From an uncultured Lachnospiraceae bacterium (GTDB lineage Bacteria > Bacillota > Clostridia > Lachnospirales > Lachnospiraceae), in the NCBI GenBank assembly GCA_910588565.1, contig CAJUPF010000006.1, positions 1 to 64,000 on the forward strand: a stretch of 64,000 nt of DNA. Reading direction: 5' to 3'. The translations under genes and the position numbers were made by a program. Each line of letters starts with the position of its first letter. Within the stretch, counting starts at the first letter, position 1. The notes beneath the pieces are model-generated. The model saw nothing but the letters and a program-made list of their open reading frames with translations, was not told the DNA's origin and made no database searches. Positions 8,954 through 17,915 of this stretch are shown piece after piece.

Positions 8954-9541
8954 ATGTCAGTTAGTTTGCAAAAAGGACAGAAAGTCAATCTGTCGAAAGA
9001 AAATGCAGGATTGTCGAATGTAATTATTGGTTTGGGCTGGGATGAGGCAACGCGGAAAACAGGATTTTTTGCACCCAAGCCGCAGCCGATTGACTGCGAC
9101 GCTTCCGCATTGTTATTAAAAAATGGAAAGCTTACAAATATCGGAGATCTGGTATATTACGGCAACCTGCAGCATCAATCCGGCACCGTGCGCCATATGG
9201 GAGATAATCTCACCGGAGCGGGCGACGGGGACGACGAGCAGATTCTGGTGGATCTGGCAAGAGTTCCGGCAGAATATGACAGAATTGTGATTGTGGTAAA
9301 TATTTATGAAGCGTTAAAGCGCAATCAGCACTTTGGACTGATTGAAAATGCATATATCCGGTTAGTAGATGGAAGGAATAACAATGAGATGTGCAAATTT
9401 AATCTTACAGAAAACTATTCCGGCATGACAGCCATGATCTTTGGGGAAGTTTACCGGCACAACGGCGAATGGAAATTCAATGCGATTGGCCAGGGAACAC
9501 AAGATCCGGGTCTGAATGAGCTGAAAAACCGATATATCTAA
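8954..9541 (+). CDS. terD: Divergent TerD-family protein, third of three
   Basis: A 195-residue TerD-fold protein after AGGAAGGGG. It keeps GLGWD and [13 protein letters not shown] but replaces the FDLDAAAF stretch with IDCDASALLL after an insertion rich in Lys/Pro (about residues 31-45), and lacks the GGLAALCG ending. It therefore belongs to the second type of TerD paralogue commonly found in Ter operons (YceE/TerZ-like). Altered acidic residues may change its calcium binding. Confidence 0.88.
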   Translation: MSVSLQKGQKVNLSKENAGLSNVIIGLGWDEATRKTGFFAPKPQPIDCDASALLLKNGKLTNIGDLVYYGNLQHQSGTVRHMGDNLTGAGDGDDEQILVDLARVPAEYDRIVIVVNIYEALKRNQHFGLIENAYIRLVDGRNNNEMCKFNLTENYSGMTAMIFGEVYRHNGEWKFNAIGQGTQDPGLNELKNRYI

Positions 9542-9617
9542 ATATAGTGGATCGGGCATGAGAAGGAGAAACTGTCCAAAACGGGCGGCTTTCTTCTTCT
9601 CTTCTGCCTTTTTTATA

Positions 9618-9748
9618 ATGTCCAAAAAAAGACAAAAAGGAGGAAATACCCTTCGGGTATACCTCTATGTCCAAAAAAAGACAAAAAGGAGGAAATACCC
9701 TTCGGGTATACCTCTATGTCCAAAAAACAGAGACAAGAAGGAGGAAAT
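9618..9748 (+). repeat. 49-bp tandem repeat of a translation-initiation-like unit before the Ca2+-ATPase
   Basis: Two perfect 49-bp units (9618-9666, 9667-9715) and a partial third (9716-9748) each start ATGTCCAAAAAA and contain an AAGGAGGAAAT ribosome binding site. In the complete units the site is followed by a small hairpin (ATACCC, loop TTC, GGGTAT); in the last copy it leads straight into the ATPase start codon. The repeats also contain A-runs and are open in more than one frame. The 76 bases between terD and the repeat show no clear terminator. Confidence 0.85.
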
Positions 9749-12454
9749 ATGAATTTTCAAGGATTGAATGATCAGGAGGTTGTATCGTCACGGGAGAAAT
9801 ACGGTTCCAATGTGATCCCTGATTCAGAGCCGACCACATTCTGGGAGGAGTTTAAGGAGACATTTGGCGATCCCATGATTAAGATACTGCTTGCCATAGC
9901 AGCGCTTATGATTGTGATGTTCTTCTTTGGCTACGCGGAGATTTACGAACCTGTAGGCACCATTGTGGCGGTGCTGATTGTAGCGTTTGTATCGGCAAAG
10001 ACAGGTGTTGCCAGCGACACCAAGTACAGAGAATTAAAAGACAGCACAAAAAAAGACCAGTGTAAAGTACACCGGAATGGCATAATCACTGTGATTGATG
10101 TGGATGATGTCGTAACAGGAGACAAGATTTTACTGCAGTCCGGCGATAAAATCCCGGCGGACGGTATCTTAGTTTCCGGGAAACTGGCAGTAGATAACTC
10201 CGCTTTAAACGGAGAAGCGGAGGAGTGTAAAAAAACAGCGGCGACTGCAGATTTTCAGCTGGCGGATAACATTACAGGGGACACTTTTGTAGACAGCCAT
10301 TCCCTGTTCCGCGGCGCGGTTGTATTTGACGGAGAAGGCGTTCTTGACGTCAGAAAAGTCGGATTAAAAACCATGATGGGGAAAATGGCGGAGGAAATGC
10401 AGGAAGAAGAGCCGGATTCTCCGTTAAAAGTGAAACTGGCGAAACTGGCTAATCAGATTTCTACGTTTGGTTATATTGGCGCAATTGTAATCGCGATTTT
10501 GTATCTGGCCTATTTTATGATGAATGCAGGCGGCGTATCCGCATTTTTCGCCCTTGGCGCGGAAGTGGTAATCAAAAAAATCGTAGAAGCCGTATCGCTT
10601 GCGGTTGTAATTATCGTCTGCGCAGTTCCTGAGGGCCTGCCGCTGATGATTTCTCTGGTGCTGATGCAGAATACAAGCAAAATGCTGGCTCATAACGTAC
10701 TTGTCCGCAAGGCGGAAGGTATTGAAACAGCGGGTTCTTTAAATATTTTATTCAGCGATAAAACCGGAACCATTACAAAAGGAATGCTCGAAGTCGTGGA
10801 TTTCTTCACAGCGGACGGCAAATCCATTGCGATCAGTGATTTAAGCGGGCACAGCAGTGTAAAAGGCTTGATTGACTATGCGATTGGGAAAAATACCCAG
10901 TCTATGTTTGACGGCGAACACAGAGTGATCGGCGGAAACGCTACCGATCAGGCGCTGATGAAATTTATCGGTGAAACGACGTTCCATGCTCTGGAGGCAG
11001 ATAAAAAATGCCTGGTAACAAAATCCCAGGGATTTAATTCCACCAATAAATTCAGCCAGGCCAGAATTGACAGCCTGGGAAAAACCTTCTATAAAGGAGC
11101 GCCGGAACGCCTGCTTGCTTCTGCGCAGAAATATCTGGACGCAGACGGCCAGGTTCAGACAATAGACTCCGCAGTTTTGAATAAGAAAATCGATGATCTG
11201 GCTGCAAAAGCCATGCGTGTCCTGGCATTTGGCTATTCAGAATCTGAGCTTGTAGAAAATAAGATCAACGAAGATATCGTTATTATCGGCCTGGTAGGAA
11301 TCCGTGACGATGTGCGCGCGGAAGCCAGAGAAGCGATCCAGGAAGTGCAGAATGCCGGAATCCAGGTAGTTATGATTACCGGAGACCGTTTGGAGACGGC
11401 GGTTGCCATTGCAAAAGACGCCGGACTGCTGAAGGATGATTCTGATAAAGCGCTATCTTCCGCACAGTTAAATGAAATGTCGGATGATGAAGTAAAGAAA
11501 ATTATTCCTGATATCCGTGTGATTGCAAGGGCGCTGCCTACCGATAAATCCAGAATGGTGCGTCTGTGCCAGGAAATGAATCTGGTGGTAGGCATGACAG
11601 GAGACGGCGTCAACGATTCCCCGGCGCTGAAACGAGCCGACGTGGGATTTGCTATGGGCAGCGGGACAGAAGCGGCCAAAGAAGCCGGTAAGATTGTAAT
11701 TTTAGACGATAACTTTAAGTCTATCAAAGATGCGATCTGGTACGGCAGGACGATTTACCACAATATATTAAAATTCTGTAAATTCCAGCTTGTGATTAAT
11801 GTTGCGGCTGTCGTTGTCAGCGCGATTGCGCCGTTCTTCGGCGTAGAGGAACCGTTAAAAGTAACGCATCTTCTGTTTGTCAATCTGGTCATGGATGGGT
11901 TGGGCGCAATTATGCTTGGAAACGAGCCTGCACTGAAGAAATATATGCATGAGAAACCAAGAAGAAGAGATGAAAGCATTGTAAGCAAAAAGATGATGGC
12001 ACAGATTATAACTATGGGCGTATGGCTGACGATTGTCAGTTTTGCATTCTTAAAGCTGCCGTTTTTTGCCAACCTATTTGGTGGCTGGGCAGTGGATGAG
12101 GCCGGACAGGCGCTGCAGGGTGTTCCAAACGGTAAACACCTGACAGGATATTTTGTATTATTTATTGTAAGCGCCCTCTTTAACGGCTTTAACGTAAGGG
12201 ATGACGGATTCCGCATCTTTAAGGGCTTAAATGAAAATACCGGATTCTTAAAAGTATTTTTTATCATTATTCTGGTGCAGGCGTTAATTGTAAATGCCGG
12301 ATTAGTACCCCTTGCTCCGTTTGCCTGGATTGGAAATATGTTCAGCTGCGTGCCTTTTGGAATTCAGGGGTGGATTGCGGTTGTGCTGCTGGCAGTGACG
12401 ATGATTCCGGTGGACTTGATCCGGAAAGTGATTGTAGGAGATACGAAATCTTAA
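9749..12454 (+). CDS. P-type calcium-translocating ATPase, PMCA type
   Basis: A 901-residue P-type ATPase of the inner membrane, expected to export Ca2+ with ATP. The start at ATG 9749 follows AAGGAGGA; upstream in-frame residues come from the 49-bp repeats. Domain order: N-terminal cation ATPase region, membrane segments about 45-60 and 66-82, actuator loop with NGEAEE at 154-159 (usual form TGES), TM4 motif PEGLP at 294-298, phosphorylated Asp337 in SDKTGT, nucleotide domain, TGDRLE and the hinge TGDGVNDSPAL, then C-terminal membrane helices. PEGL in TM4 fits Ca2+ pumps of the plasma-membrane type. Together with TerD proteins it suggests calcium handling in the stress response. Confidence 0.93.
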   Translation: MNFQGLNDQEVVSSREKYGSNVIPDSEPTTFWEEFKETFGDPMIKILLAIAALMIVMFFFGYAEIYEPVGTIVAVLIVAFVSAKTGVASDTKYRELKDSTKKDQCKVHRNGIITVIDVDDVVTGDKILLQSGDKIPADGILVSGKLAVDNSALNGEAEECKKTAATADFQLADNITGDTFVDSHSLFRGAVVFDGEGVLDVRKVGLKTMMGKMAEEMQEEEPDSPLKVKLAKLANQISTFGYIGAIVIAILYLAYFMMNAGGVSAFFALGAEVVIKKIVEAVSLAVVIIVCAVPEGLPLMISLVLMQNTSKMLAHNVLVRKAEGIETAGSLNILFSDKTGTITKGMLEVVDFFTADGKSIAISDLSGHSSVKGLIDYAIGKNTQSMFDGEHRVIGGNATDQALMKFIGETTFHALEADKKCLVTKSQGFNSTNKFSQARIDSLGKTFYKGAPERLLASAQKYLDADGQVQTIDSAVLNKKIDDLAAKAMRVLAFGYSESELVENKINEDIVIIGLVGIRDDVRAEAREAIQEVQNAGIQVVMITGDRLETAVAIAKDAGLLKDDSDKALSSAQLNEMSDDEVKKIIPDIRVIARALPTDKSRMVRLCQEMNLVVGMTGDGVNDSPALKRADVGFAMGSGTEAAKEAGKIVILDDNFKSIKDAIWYGRTIYHNILKFCKFQLVINVAAVVVSAIAPFFGVEEPLKVTHLLFVNLVMDGLGAIMLGNEPALKKYMHEKPRRRDESIVSKKMMAQIITMGVWLTIVSFAFLKLPFFANLFGGWAVDEAGQALQGVPNGKHLTGYFVLFIVSALFNGFNVRDDGFRIFKGLNENTGFLKVFFIIILVQALIVNAGLVPLAPFAWIGNMFSCVPFGIQGWIAVVLLAVTMIPVDLIRKVIVGDTKS

Positions 12455-12455
12455 G

Positions 12456-13289
12456 ATGATAATGTTTTTTACAGATTTGGACAATACGCTGATTTATTCT
12501 TATAAACATGATATCGGAATGGCGAAGCGGTGTGTGGAGGTGTATCAGGGCAGGGAAATCTCCTTTATGACAGAGGAGACATATACGCTTTTAAATAAAG
12601 TAAAAAAGGCGGTAACAATTGTCCCTGTGACTACACGGACCGTGGAGCAGTACGGAAGAATTGACCTGGGAATCGGGCAGTTTCCCTATGCGCTGGTGTG
12701 CAATGGCGGTATTCTGCTTGCAGATGGAAAAGAGGACGCGTTATGGTACAGGAAGTCGCTAGAACTGGTGTCAGACTGTACAAAGGAACTGGCGTATGGG
12801 GAAGTTTTGCTTGGGCAGGATCGAAACCGCTGCCTGGAAGTGCGGAATATCCGCGGGCTTTTTCTGTTTACAAAGAGCAAAAAGCCGCTGGAATCTGTGC
12901 GTTTCCTGAGAAAAGAGCTGGATACGGCAGCGGTGGATGTGTTTTGCAATGGGATGAAAGTGTATATTGTGCCAAAGAAATTAAATAAAGGGAATGCGGT
13001 ATCGCGGCTACGGGAACGAGTGAAGGCGGATTATGTGATAGCGGCTGGGGACAGTGAATTTGATGTTCCCATGCTGCTGTCAGCCCAGCTTGCGTTTGCG
13101 CCGGATGCGCTTAAAGAGAGTGAAGTATTTGCGGAAATTCAGAGAAATTCGGATGTACGGCACGGCGGATCGGGAGAAGCGGTGCAATGTGCCGGGGGAG
13201 TGCATGAGAATATTGTGTTTATGCGGGGAGACAGAGTTTTTTCAGAAGAATTGCTGACGTATATAATCAGAAACTGCCGGAAAGGATAA
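12456..13289 (+). CDS. HAD-family hydrolase of the Ter module
   Basis: A 277-residue haloacid dehalogenase-like phosphatase. Motif I is FFTDLDNTL with nucleophile Asp7 and Asp9, and motif IV is AAGDSEFDVPML near residue 195, as in the Cof/sucrose-phosphatase type. HAD genes of this kind recur in Ter operons; the substrate is unknown. It starts one base after the ATPase stop, so it is probably translated by coupling. An ATG at 12462 is an alternative start. Confidence 0.85.
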   Translation: MIMFFTDLDNTLIYSYKHDIGMAKRCVEVYQGREISFMTEETYTLLNKVKKAVTIVPVTTRTVEQYGRIDLGIGQFPYALVCNGGILLADGKEDALWYRKSLELVSDCTKELAYGEVLLGQDRNRCLEVRNIRGLFLFTKSKKPLESVRFLRKELDTAAVDVFCNGMKVYIVPKKLNKGNAVSRLRERVKADYVIAAGDSEFDVPMLLSAQLAFAPDALKESEVFAEIQRNSDVRHGGSGEAVQCAGGVHENIVFMRGDRVFSEELLTYIIRNCRKG

Positions 13290-13317
13290 GAAGTGAGAGC
13301 TTTCCGGCAGTTTTTTT
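13271..13317 (+). terminator. Rho-independent terminator of the Ter operon
   Basis: Arms 13271-13284 and 13300-13313 pair perfectly over 14 bp (core CTGCCGGAAAG) and run into seven T's. The left arm lies inside the last codons of the HAD gene. Confidence 0.92.
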
Positions 13318-13353
13318 GTGCTTGTCTGAACCGGAAAAAAATTCATAATTTAC

Positions 13354-13380
13354 TAAGGAAATCACAAAAACAACCGATAA
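13354..13380 (+). promoter_or_regulatory. Sigma-28 promoter of the flgM operon
   Basis: TAAG at 13354-13357, 15 bases, then ACCGATAA at 13373-13380, close to the SigD/FliA consensus TAAA-N15-GCCGATAT. It lies about 80 bases before flgM. Self-activation of the anti-sigma gene by sigma-28 is normal. Confidence 0.75.
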
Positions 13381-13460
13381 ATAGTGTAAGAGCGAATGAG
13401 AATAGTTAGAGAAAGACTATTTTTCGTAGAAGATATTTCAAGGAAGAAAGGGGATCGGTT

Positions 13461-13742
13461 ATGCGTATAGAGGCTTATAATCAGATGGCTGGTTTGTATA
13501 AGAGCAGTAAGTCTGGAAAAGTATCCAAATCGTATGATGCCGTGATCGGAAGGGACGAAGTGACTATTTCGCGGGCTGGTTATGATTATCAAATTGCAAA
13601 GCAGGCAGTAGCAGAAGCTTCAGACATCAGGGAAGATAAAGTCGCTCAGTTAAAAGCAAGAGTGGAATCGGGAAGTTACAGAGTCGATGCCGGAGATTTT
13701 GCCAGCAAGCTGCTGGAGAAATATAACGCCTTGAAAGGTTAG
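13461..13742 (+). CDS. flgM: FlgM, anti-sigma-28 factor
   Basis: A 93-residue protein with the FlgM layout: a flexible N-terminus, then DEVTISRAG (about 32-40) and a helical C-terminal half that binds sigma-28 (Pfam FlgM). It holds sigma-28 inactive until the hook is finished and FlgM is exported. ATG 13461 follows AAGAAAGGGG. It leads the operon flgM-flgN-flgK-flgK-flgL-fliW-csrA. Confidence 0.92.
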   Translation: MRIEAYNQMAGLYKSSKSGKVSKSYDAVIGRDEVTISRAGYDYQIAKQAVAEASDIREDKVAQLKARVESGSYRVDAGDFASKLLEKYNALKG

Positions 13743-13752
13743 GAGGATACCA

Positions 13753-14265
13753 GTGGCTAGTTTAATGGATAATCTTGTAGAAGTCTTAGAAGAAGAAAAT
13801 ACCCAGTATGAGAAGCTTGTGGAATTATCCAAAGATAAGAAGCAGGCGATCATTCAGGCGGATATCGCTGCGTTAGAGAAGATCACGGAACAGGAGCAGG
13901 ACGTTTCCAGCGTCCTGCTGAACCTTGATAACCGAAGGGACGCAGTTCTAAAAGATATGGCGGATGTTCTCGGCAAGGATTTTGAAGAGATGACCATTAC
14001 ACGGCTGATTGGGTATTTAGAACAGCAGCCAAAAGAGCAGGAACGCCTGTCACGGATTCGTGCCAAGATCCTGACGACAGGGAATCAGATGCAGGAATGG
14101 AACAAGCGGAATGAGGCTCTTTTGAATCAGGCGCTTGAAATGGTAGAATTCGATCTCACCTTGTTTAAAAGCATGCGGCAGGCGCCCGAGACGGCGAATT
14201 ATGACAAGAATGCTTACAATACGGGTGATCTGCTGGGAAGCAGCGGATTTGACGCAAAACAATAG
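13753..14265 (+). CDS. flgN: FlgN-type export chaperone for hook-associated proteins
   Basis: A 170-residue helical protein of the FlgN family that escorts FlgK and FlgL to the flagellar export gate. The start is GTG 13753, six bases after AGGAGG; the next in-frame ATG would remove the conserved first residues. The helical heptads and the acidic N-terminus (LVEVLEEENTQYEKL) are typical. Position between flgM and flgK supports the call. Confidence 0.88.
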   Translation: MASLMDNLVEVLEEENTQYEKLVELSKDKKQAIIQADIAALEKITEQEQDVSSVLLNLDNRRDAVLKDMADVLGKDFEEMTITRLIGYLEQQPKEQERLSRIRAKILTTGNQMQEWNKRNEALLNQALEMVEFDLTLFKSMRQAPETANYDKNAYNTGDLLGSSGFDAKQ

Positions 14266-14276
14266 GAGGAAGAATC

Positions 14277-16025
14277 ATGGCCAATTCAATGGGAAGTTTA
14301 TTTATCGGGGCGTCCGGCTTACAGACGAGCCAGAACGCCCTGAATACGACTGCGAATAACCTTTCAAATGTCGATACGGAAGGTTATGTCAGAGAGCGGG
14401 TACTGCAGTCGGATCGCAATTATCTTACCTTCAATACAACGGCTTCCATCAGCCGCCAGCAGTCCGGGCTTGGCGTGACGATCGGGGATGTTGTACATGC
14501 GAGGGATATTTTTTTGGATAAAACCTATCGGACCCAGACAGGGCGCCATGGGTTTTATTCTGCTACATACGAAGCAATCAATGAAGTAGAGACATTGTTC
14601 CAGGAATTAGAAGGAACATCATTTCAGGAAATTCTTACTGGGAACAACGGTTTATGGGTGGCATTCCAGGAGTTTGCCAAAGACCCGTCCGACAGGACCA
14701 ATCAGAATCTGGTGATCCAGAGAGCCAGCTTGTTTGCCAGCAGGGCGGAAGCTGTGTACAGCGGGCTGAAATATTATCAGTCGGATCTGAATCTGCAGAT
14801 CAAAGAAGCGATCCAGGAAGTCAATGATATCGGCGCGAAGCTAAAGCAGTTAAACCTTGACATTATGAAGACAGAAGCCGGCGGCATCGAAACGGCGATG
14901 AATCTCCGGGACGTCAGGGATACGCTTTTAGATGAACTGTCTGCCTATGGAAGGATTGACTACAAGGAACTTGCGAACGGCATGGTCAAGGTGAATTTTG
15001 AAGGCGTGCCCTTTGTAGATGAGCTTCATGTCTATGATCTTGGCATGAAAGAAGATGAGATTACCGGATTTGTCACACCGTACTGGCCTTATCTGTCCGA
15101 TACGGAAAAAGGCGAGTATTATCTGGCATATAATACAGCCGAAGAGATTTCCACAGAGCGAAAGACTGATATCGGAAAAATCAAAGCTCTCCTGTTTGCC
15201 AGAGGAGAAAAATATGCAAATTATAAAGATATTGAAAACATTTCCGTACAGAAATACGATCAGACGCTTGGCAATTCCGTGATGATGAATGCACAGGCAG
15301 AGCTTGATATGCTGGTGCATACCGTAGTGACTAAGATCAATGATCTGTTTGCCCCGAATATTACTTACAATGCACCGATTACCGGAAGGGATGAGAATGG
15401 CAATCCGGTATCTTTTCCGCCGGGACAGAAAATATTAGACGTGGATAACTGCTGTGTGGGTGCGGATGAAGCGCTTCCGCCGCAGGAACTGTTTACCAGA
15501 ATCGGCTGTTCCCGTTATACAACCGTATATGGGGATGATAATAAGACATATTATGTATATAACCAGGAACCGGAAGACGATACTTCCAAACAGTATACCA
15601 TTGGAAGCATCCGTATCAATGCAAAGCTTTTAGAGAGCGAGTCGCTGCTTCCGGCATTTGAGCAGAACGGGCGCGAAGGAGAACTGCCCATTGCCTATCG
15701 ATTGGGAGAAGCTCTGGCGGCATTATGGGATGAAGACACCCTGTTCTTAAGCCCTCATGACACGACGCCGTGTACATTCAGTGAATATTATTCCAAAATG
15801 ACTGGCGAAATGGCTACGTTGGGAGATGTATTTGGTTCCATGACGACTGGCTTAGAAGGCACTTCACTGGCCACCAATAACGCGAGACAGCAGATAATTG
15901 GCGTATCTTCCGACGAAGAACTGAGCAATATGATCAAATTCCAGAACGCATATAATGCGTCCAGCCGGTTTATCAACGTAATCAGTGAAATGATTGAGAC
16001 GATTATCTACCGGATGGGTTCCTAA
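14277..16025 (+). CDS. flgK: Flagellar hook-associated protein 1 (FlgK), copy 1
   Basis: A 582-residue FlgK, the first junction protein between hook and filament. The N-terminus (about residues 9-40, with NTTANNLSNVDTEGY) is the rod/hook-family D0 helix, and the C-terminus (MIKFQNAYNASSRFINVISEM) is the matching FlgK helix. It is close to the usual FlgK size. It follows flgN by 11 bases. A second, clearly different FlgK lies directly downstream, so the two may form different layers or be alternative junction proteins. Confidence 0.92.
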   Translation: MANSMGSLFIGASGLQTSQNALNTTANNLSNVDTEGYVRERVLQSDRNYLTFNTTASISRQQSGLGVTIGDVVHARDIFLDKTYRTQTGRHGFYSATYEAINEVETLFQELEGTSFQEILTGNNGLWVAFQEFAKDPSDRTNQNLVIQRASLFASRAEAVYSGLKYYQSDLNLQIKEAIQEVNDIGAKLKQLNLDIMKTEAGGIETAMNLRDVRDTLLDELSAYGRIDYKELANGMVKVNFEGVPFVDELHVYDLGMKEDEITGFVTPYWPYLSDTEKGEYYLAYNTAEEISTERKTDIGKIKALLFARGEKYANYKDIENISVQKYDQTLGNSVMMNAQAELDMLVHTVVTKINDLFAPNITYNAPITGRDENGNPVSFPPGQKILDVDNCCVGADEALPPQELFTRIGCSRYTTVYGDDNKTYYVYNQEPEDDTSKQYTIGSIRINAKLLESESLLPAFEQNGREGELPIAYRLGEALAALWDEDTLFLSPHDTTPCTFSEYYSKMTGEMATLGDVFGSMTTGLEGTSLATNNARQQIIGVSSDEELSNMIKFQNAYNASSRFINVISEMIETIIYRMGS

Positions 16026-16048
16026 GAATAAGAAAGAGGTGTTAAGAT

Positions 16049-17902
16049 ATGCCATCAACATTTTTTGGATTAAATATAGCTTCTTCCGCTATGAACGCGT
16101 TTCAGGTGGCGGTAAATACAACGGCGAATAATATATCAAATGTACAGACGGAAGGTTACAGTAAACAGGTTGCGAACCGGCAGGCGTCCGAAGGGCTTCG
16201 GGTCTATCAGAAGTTTGGAATGGCCGGAACCGGCGTTACGACGGAATCCATTACATCCTTACGGAGCGTCTACTACGATACAAAATATTGGAACAACCAG
16301 GCTTCGGTTGGCAATTATAATACCAAACTGACCTATTTGAACCAGATTGAGAATTATTTTATTGACGACGGCGAGACGCAGCCAGGATTTTCCACGATTT
16401 TTGCAAACATGTTCAATCAGATGAACGCGCTGACCAGCGACGCGGGGAATATTGACAGGCGCAAGAATTTTGTCAGTGAGACGCAGAGCTTTGCCTCCTA
16501 TTTTCATGATGTGGCGGCCGATCTGCAGGATTTGCAGAAAGACTGTAATGAACAGATCAGTTCTCTGGTGCAGCGGATCAACGCCAGCACACAGAAGATT
16601 GCTTCTCTGACCAAACAGATCAATACCATTGAGCTTGAGAACGGCATGAGGGCAAATGAGCTGCGGGATCAGCGTGCGCTGATTATCGATCAGATTTCTG
16701 AGATAGTGCCCGTCAGTGTAGAGGAAAGCCCGATTACGAACAGCAATTATCCGGATATGTATCTGGGCGGCACAAATTATATTGTAAAATTAGACGGCCA
16801 GACTTTGATTAACAATTATGATTATAAAACCCTGACCTGCGTACCCAGGGAGAATAAAGTCAACCAGACCGATGCGGATGGCTTGTATGACATTGTCTGG
16901 TCCGACACAGGGATGAAGTTCAATGTTAACGCAAAATCGATGAACGGCTCCCTGCGGGCGCTGTTTGACGTCCGGGACGGCAATCACGCGGAGAATTTTC
17001 AGGGAGACGTACTAAGCGCTACAAATAAATTTATTAAAATAAAACCCAGCACCATGACGACTGTAGAGTCGATGACAATGGCTGCCGAGGGCGTCATTAC
17101 GATTAAGAACAAAGAATATTACTATTCAGGGTTTACGGCGGAGCTGGATGAAAATGGTAAGGTAATTTCTTATACGTTTGAGATGGAACAGAGCATGGAG
17201 ACTTCTGCGGCGGCTGCTGTAATTGGAAAGAGTGCGCAGATTGGCGCGAGCGTGGAGGCCATGGGAATTCCCTACTATATGGCGCAGATGAGTGAATTTT
17301 TACGGTGTTTCAGCGGACGGTTCAATGCATATCAGAAGGGAGCCATGGATCTGAATGAAGATGAAATGGGCGCTTTCTTTGTAGCGACCGGATTTGACGG
17401 AACGGAATACAGTTTTAACCAGCATACCGTAGGGAAAGACGGCGTAACAAGCCAGGATTCTGTGATATCGTCTTCCTCGGACTGCTATTATCAGCTAACG
17501 GCGTTCAGCTTTAACGTAGCGGATGCAATTGTCCGAGATCCTTCAAAATTTGCGACTTCCATGGATGTTACCGGCGATAAGGTCGACGCGCATGAGATCA
17601 TTGACGAGATGTTAAAGCTGCAGAATGAAATCAAGTTATTCCGCGGCGGCAGCGCGTCAGATTTTCTGCATTGTATTTATACCGATATTTCAGTAGATAC
17701 AAATGAAGCCGAAATTTTCCAGAAAAATTTTAACGATATTGCAAGTGCAATCACAACCCAGCGGTTATCTATATCAGGCGTGGATGAAGACGAAGAAGCG
17801 CTGGATATCGTAAAATTCCAGAACGCATACAATCTGGCGGCCCGCATGGTTCAGTGCATGTCGGAAATGTATGATAAGCTGATTCAGGAAACCGGCGTAT
17901 AA
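16049..17902 (+). CDS. flgK: Flagellar hook-associated protein 1 (FlgK), copy 2
   Basis: A 617-residue FlgK paralogue starting MPSTFFGLNIA, with NTTANNISNVQTEGY at about residues 25-39 and the C-terminal helix VKFQNAYNLAARMVQCMSEM. It shares the terminal D0/D1 regions with the preceding FlgK, but the middle differs, so the duplication is old. Tandem flgK genes are, as I recall, usual in Lachnospiraceae. It is translated from GAGGTG and followed by flgL after 13 bases. Confidence 0.92.
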   Translation: MPSTFFGLNIASSAMNAFQVAVNTTANNISNVQTEGYSKQVANRQASEGLRVYQKFGMAGTGVTTESITSLRSVYYDTKYWNNQASVGNYNTKLTYLNQIENYFIDDGETQPGFSTIFANMFNQMNALTSDAGNIDRRKNFVSETQSFASYFHDVAADLQDLQKDCNEQISSLVQRINASTQKIASLTKQINTIELENGMRANELRDQRALIIDQISEIVPVSVEESPITNSNYPDMYLGGTNYIVKLDGQTLINNYDYKTLTCVPRENKVNQTDADGLYDIVWSDTGMKFNVNAKSMNGSLRALFDVRDGNHAENFQGDVLSATNKFIKIKPSTMTTVESMTMAAEGVITIKNKEYYYSGFTAELDENGKVISYTFEMEQSMETSAAAAVIGKSAQIGASVEAMGIPYYMAQMSEFLRCFSGRFNAYQKGAMDLNEDEMGAFFVATGFDGTEYSFNQHTVGKDGVTSQDSVISSSSDCYYQLTAFSFNVADAIVRDPSKFATSMDVTGDKVDAHEIIDEMLKLQNEIKLFRGGSASDFLHCIYTDISVDTNEAEIFQKNFNDIASAITTQRLSISGVDEDEEALDIVKFQNAYNLAARMVQCMSEMYDKLIQETGV

Positions 17903-17915
17903 TAGGAGGTAGGCT

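Noticed and set aside
9618..9715. CRISPR-like array
   Set aside because: Only two 49-bp units directly abutting, with no spacers and no cas genes.
9558..9752. 64-codon ORF upstream of the Ca2+-ATPase
   Set aside because: Most of it is the 49-bp repeat read in shifting frames; no recognisable protein, and it overlaps the real ATPase start region.
13290..13353. Additional promoter or RNA in the gap before flgM
   Set aside because: Apart from the terminator and the sigma-28 site nothing stands out.
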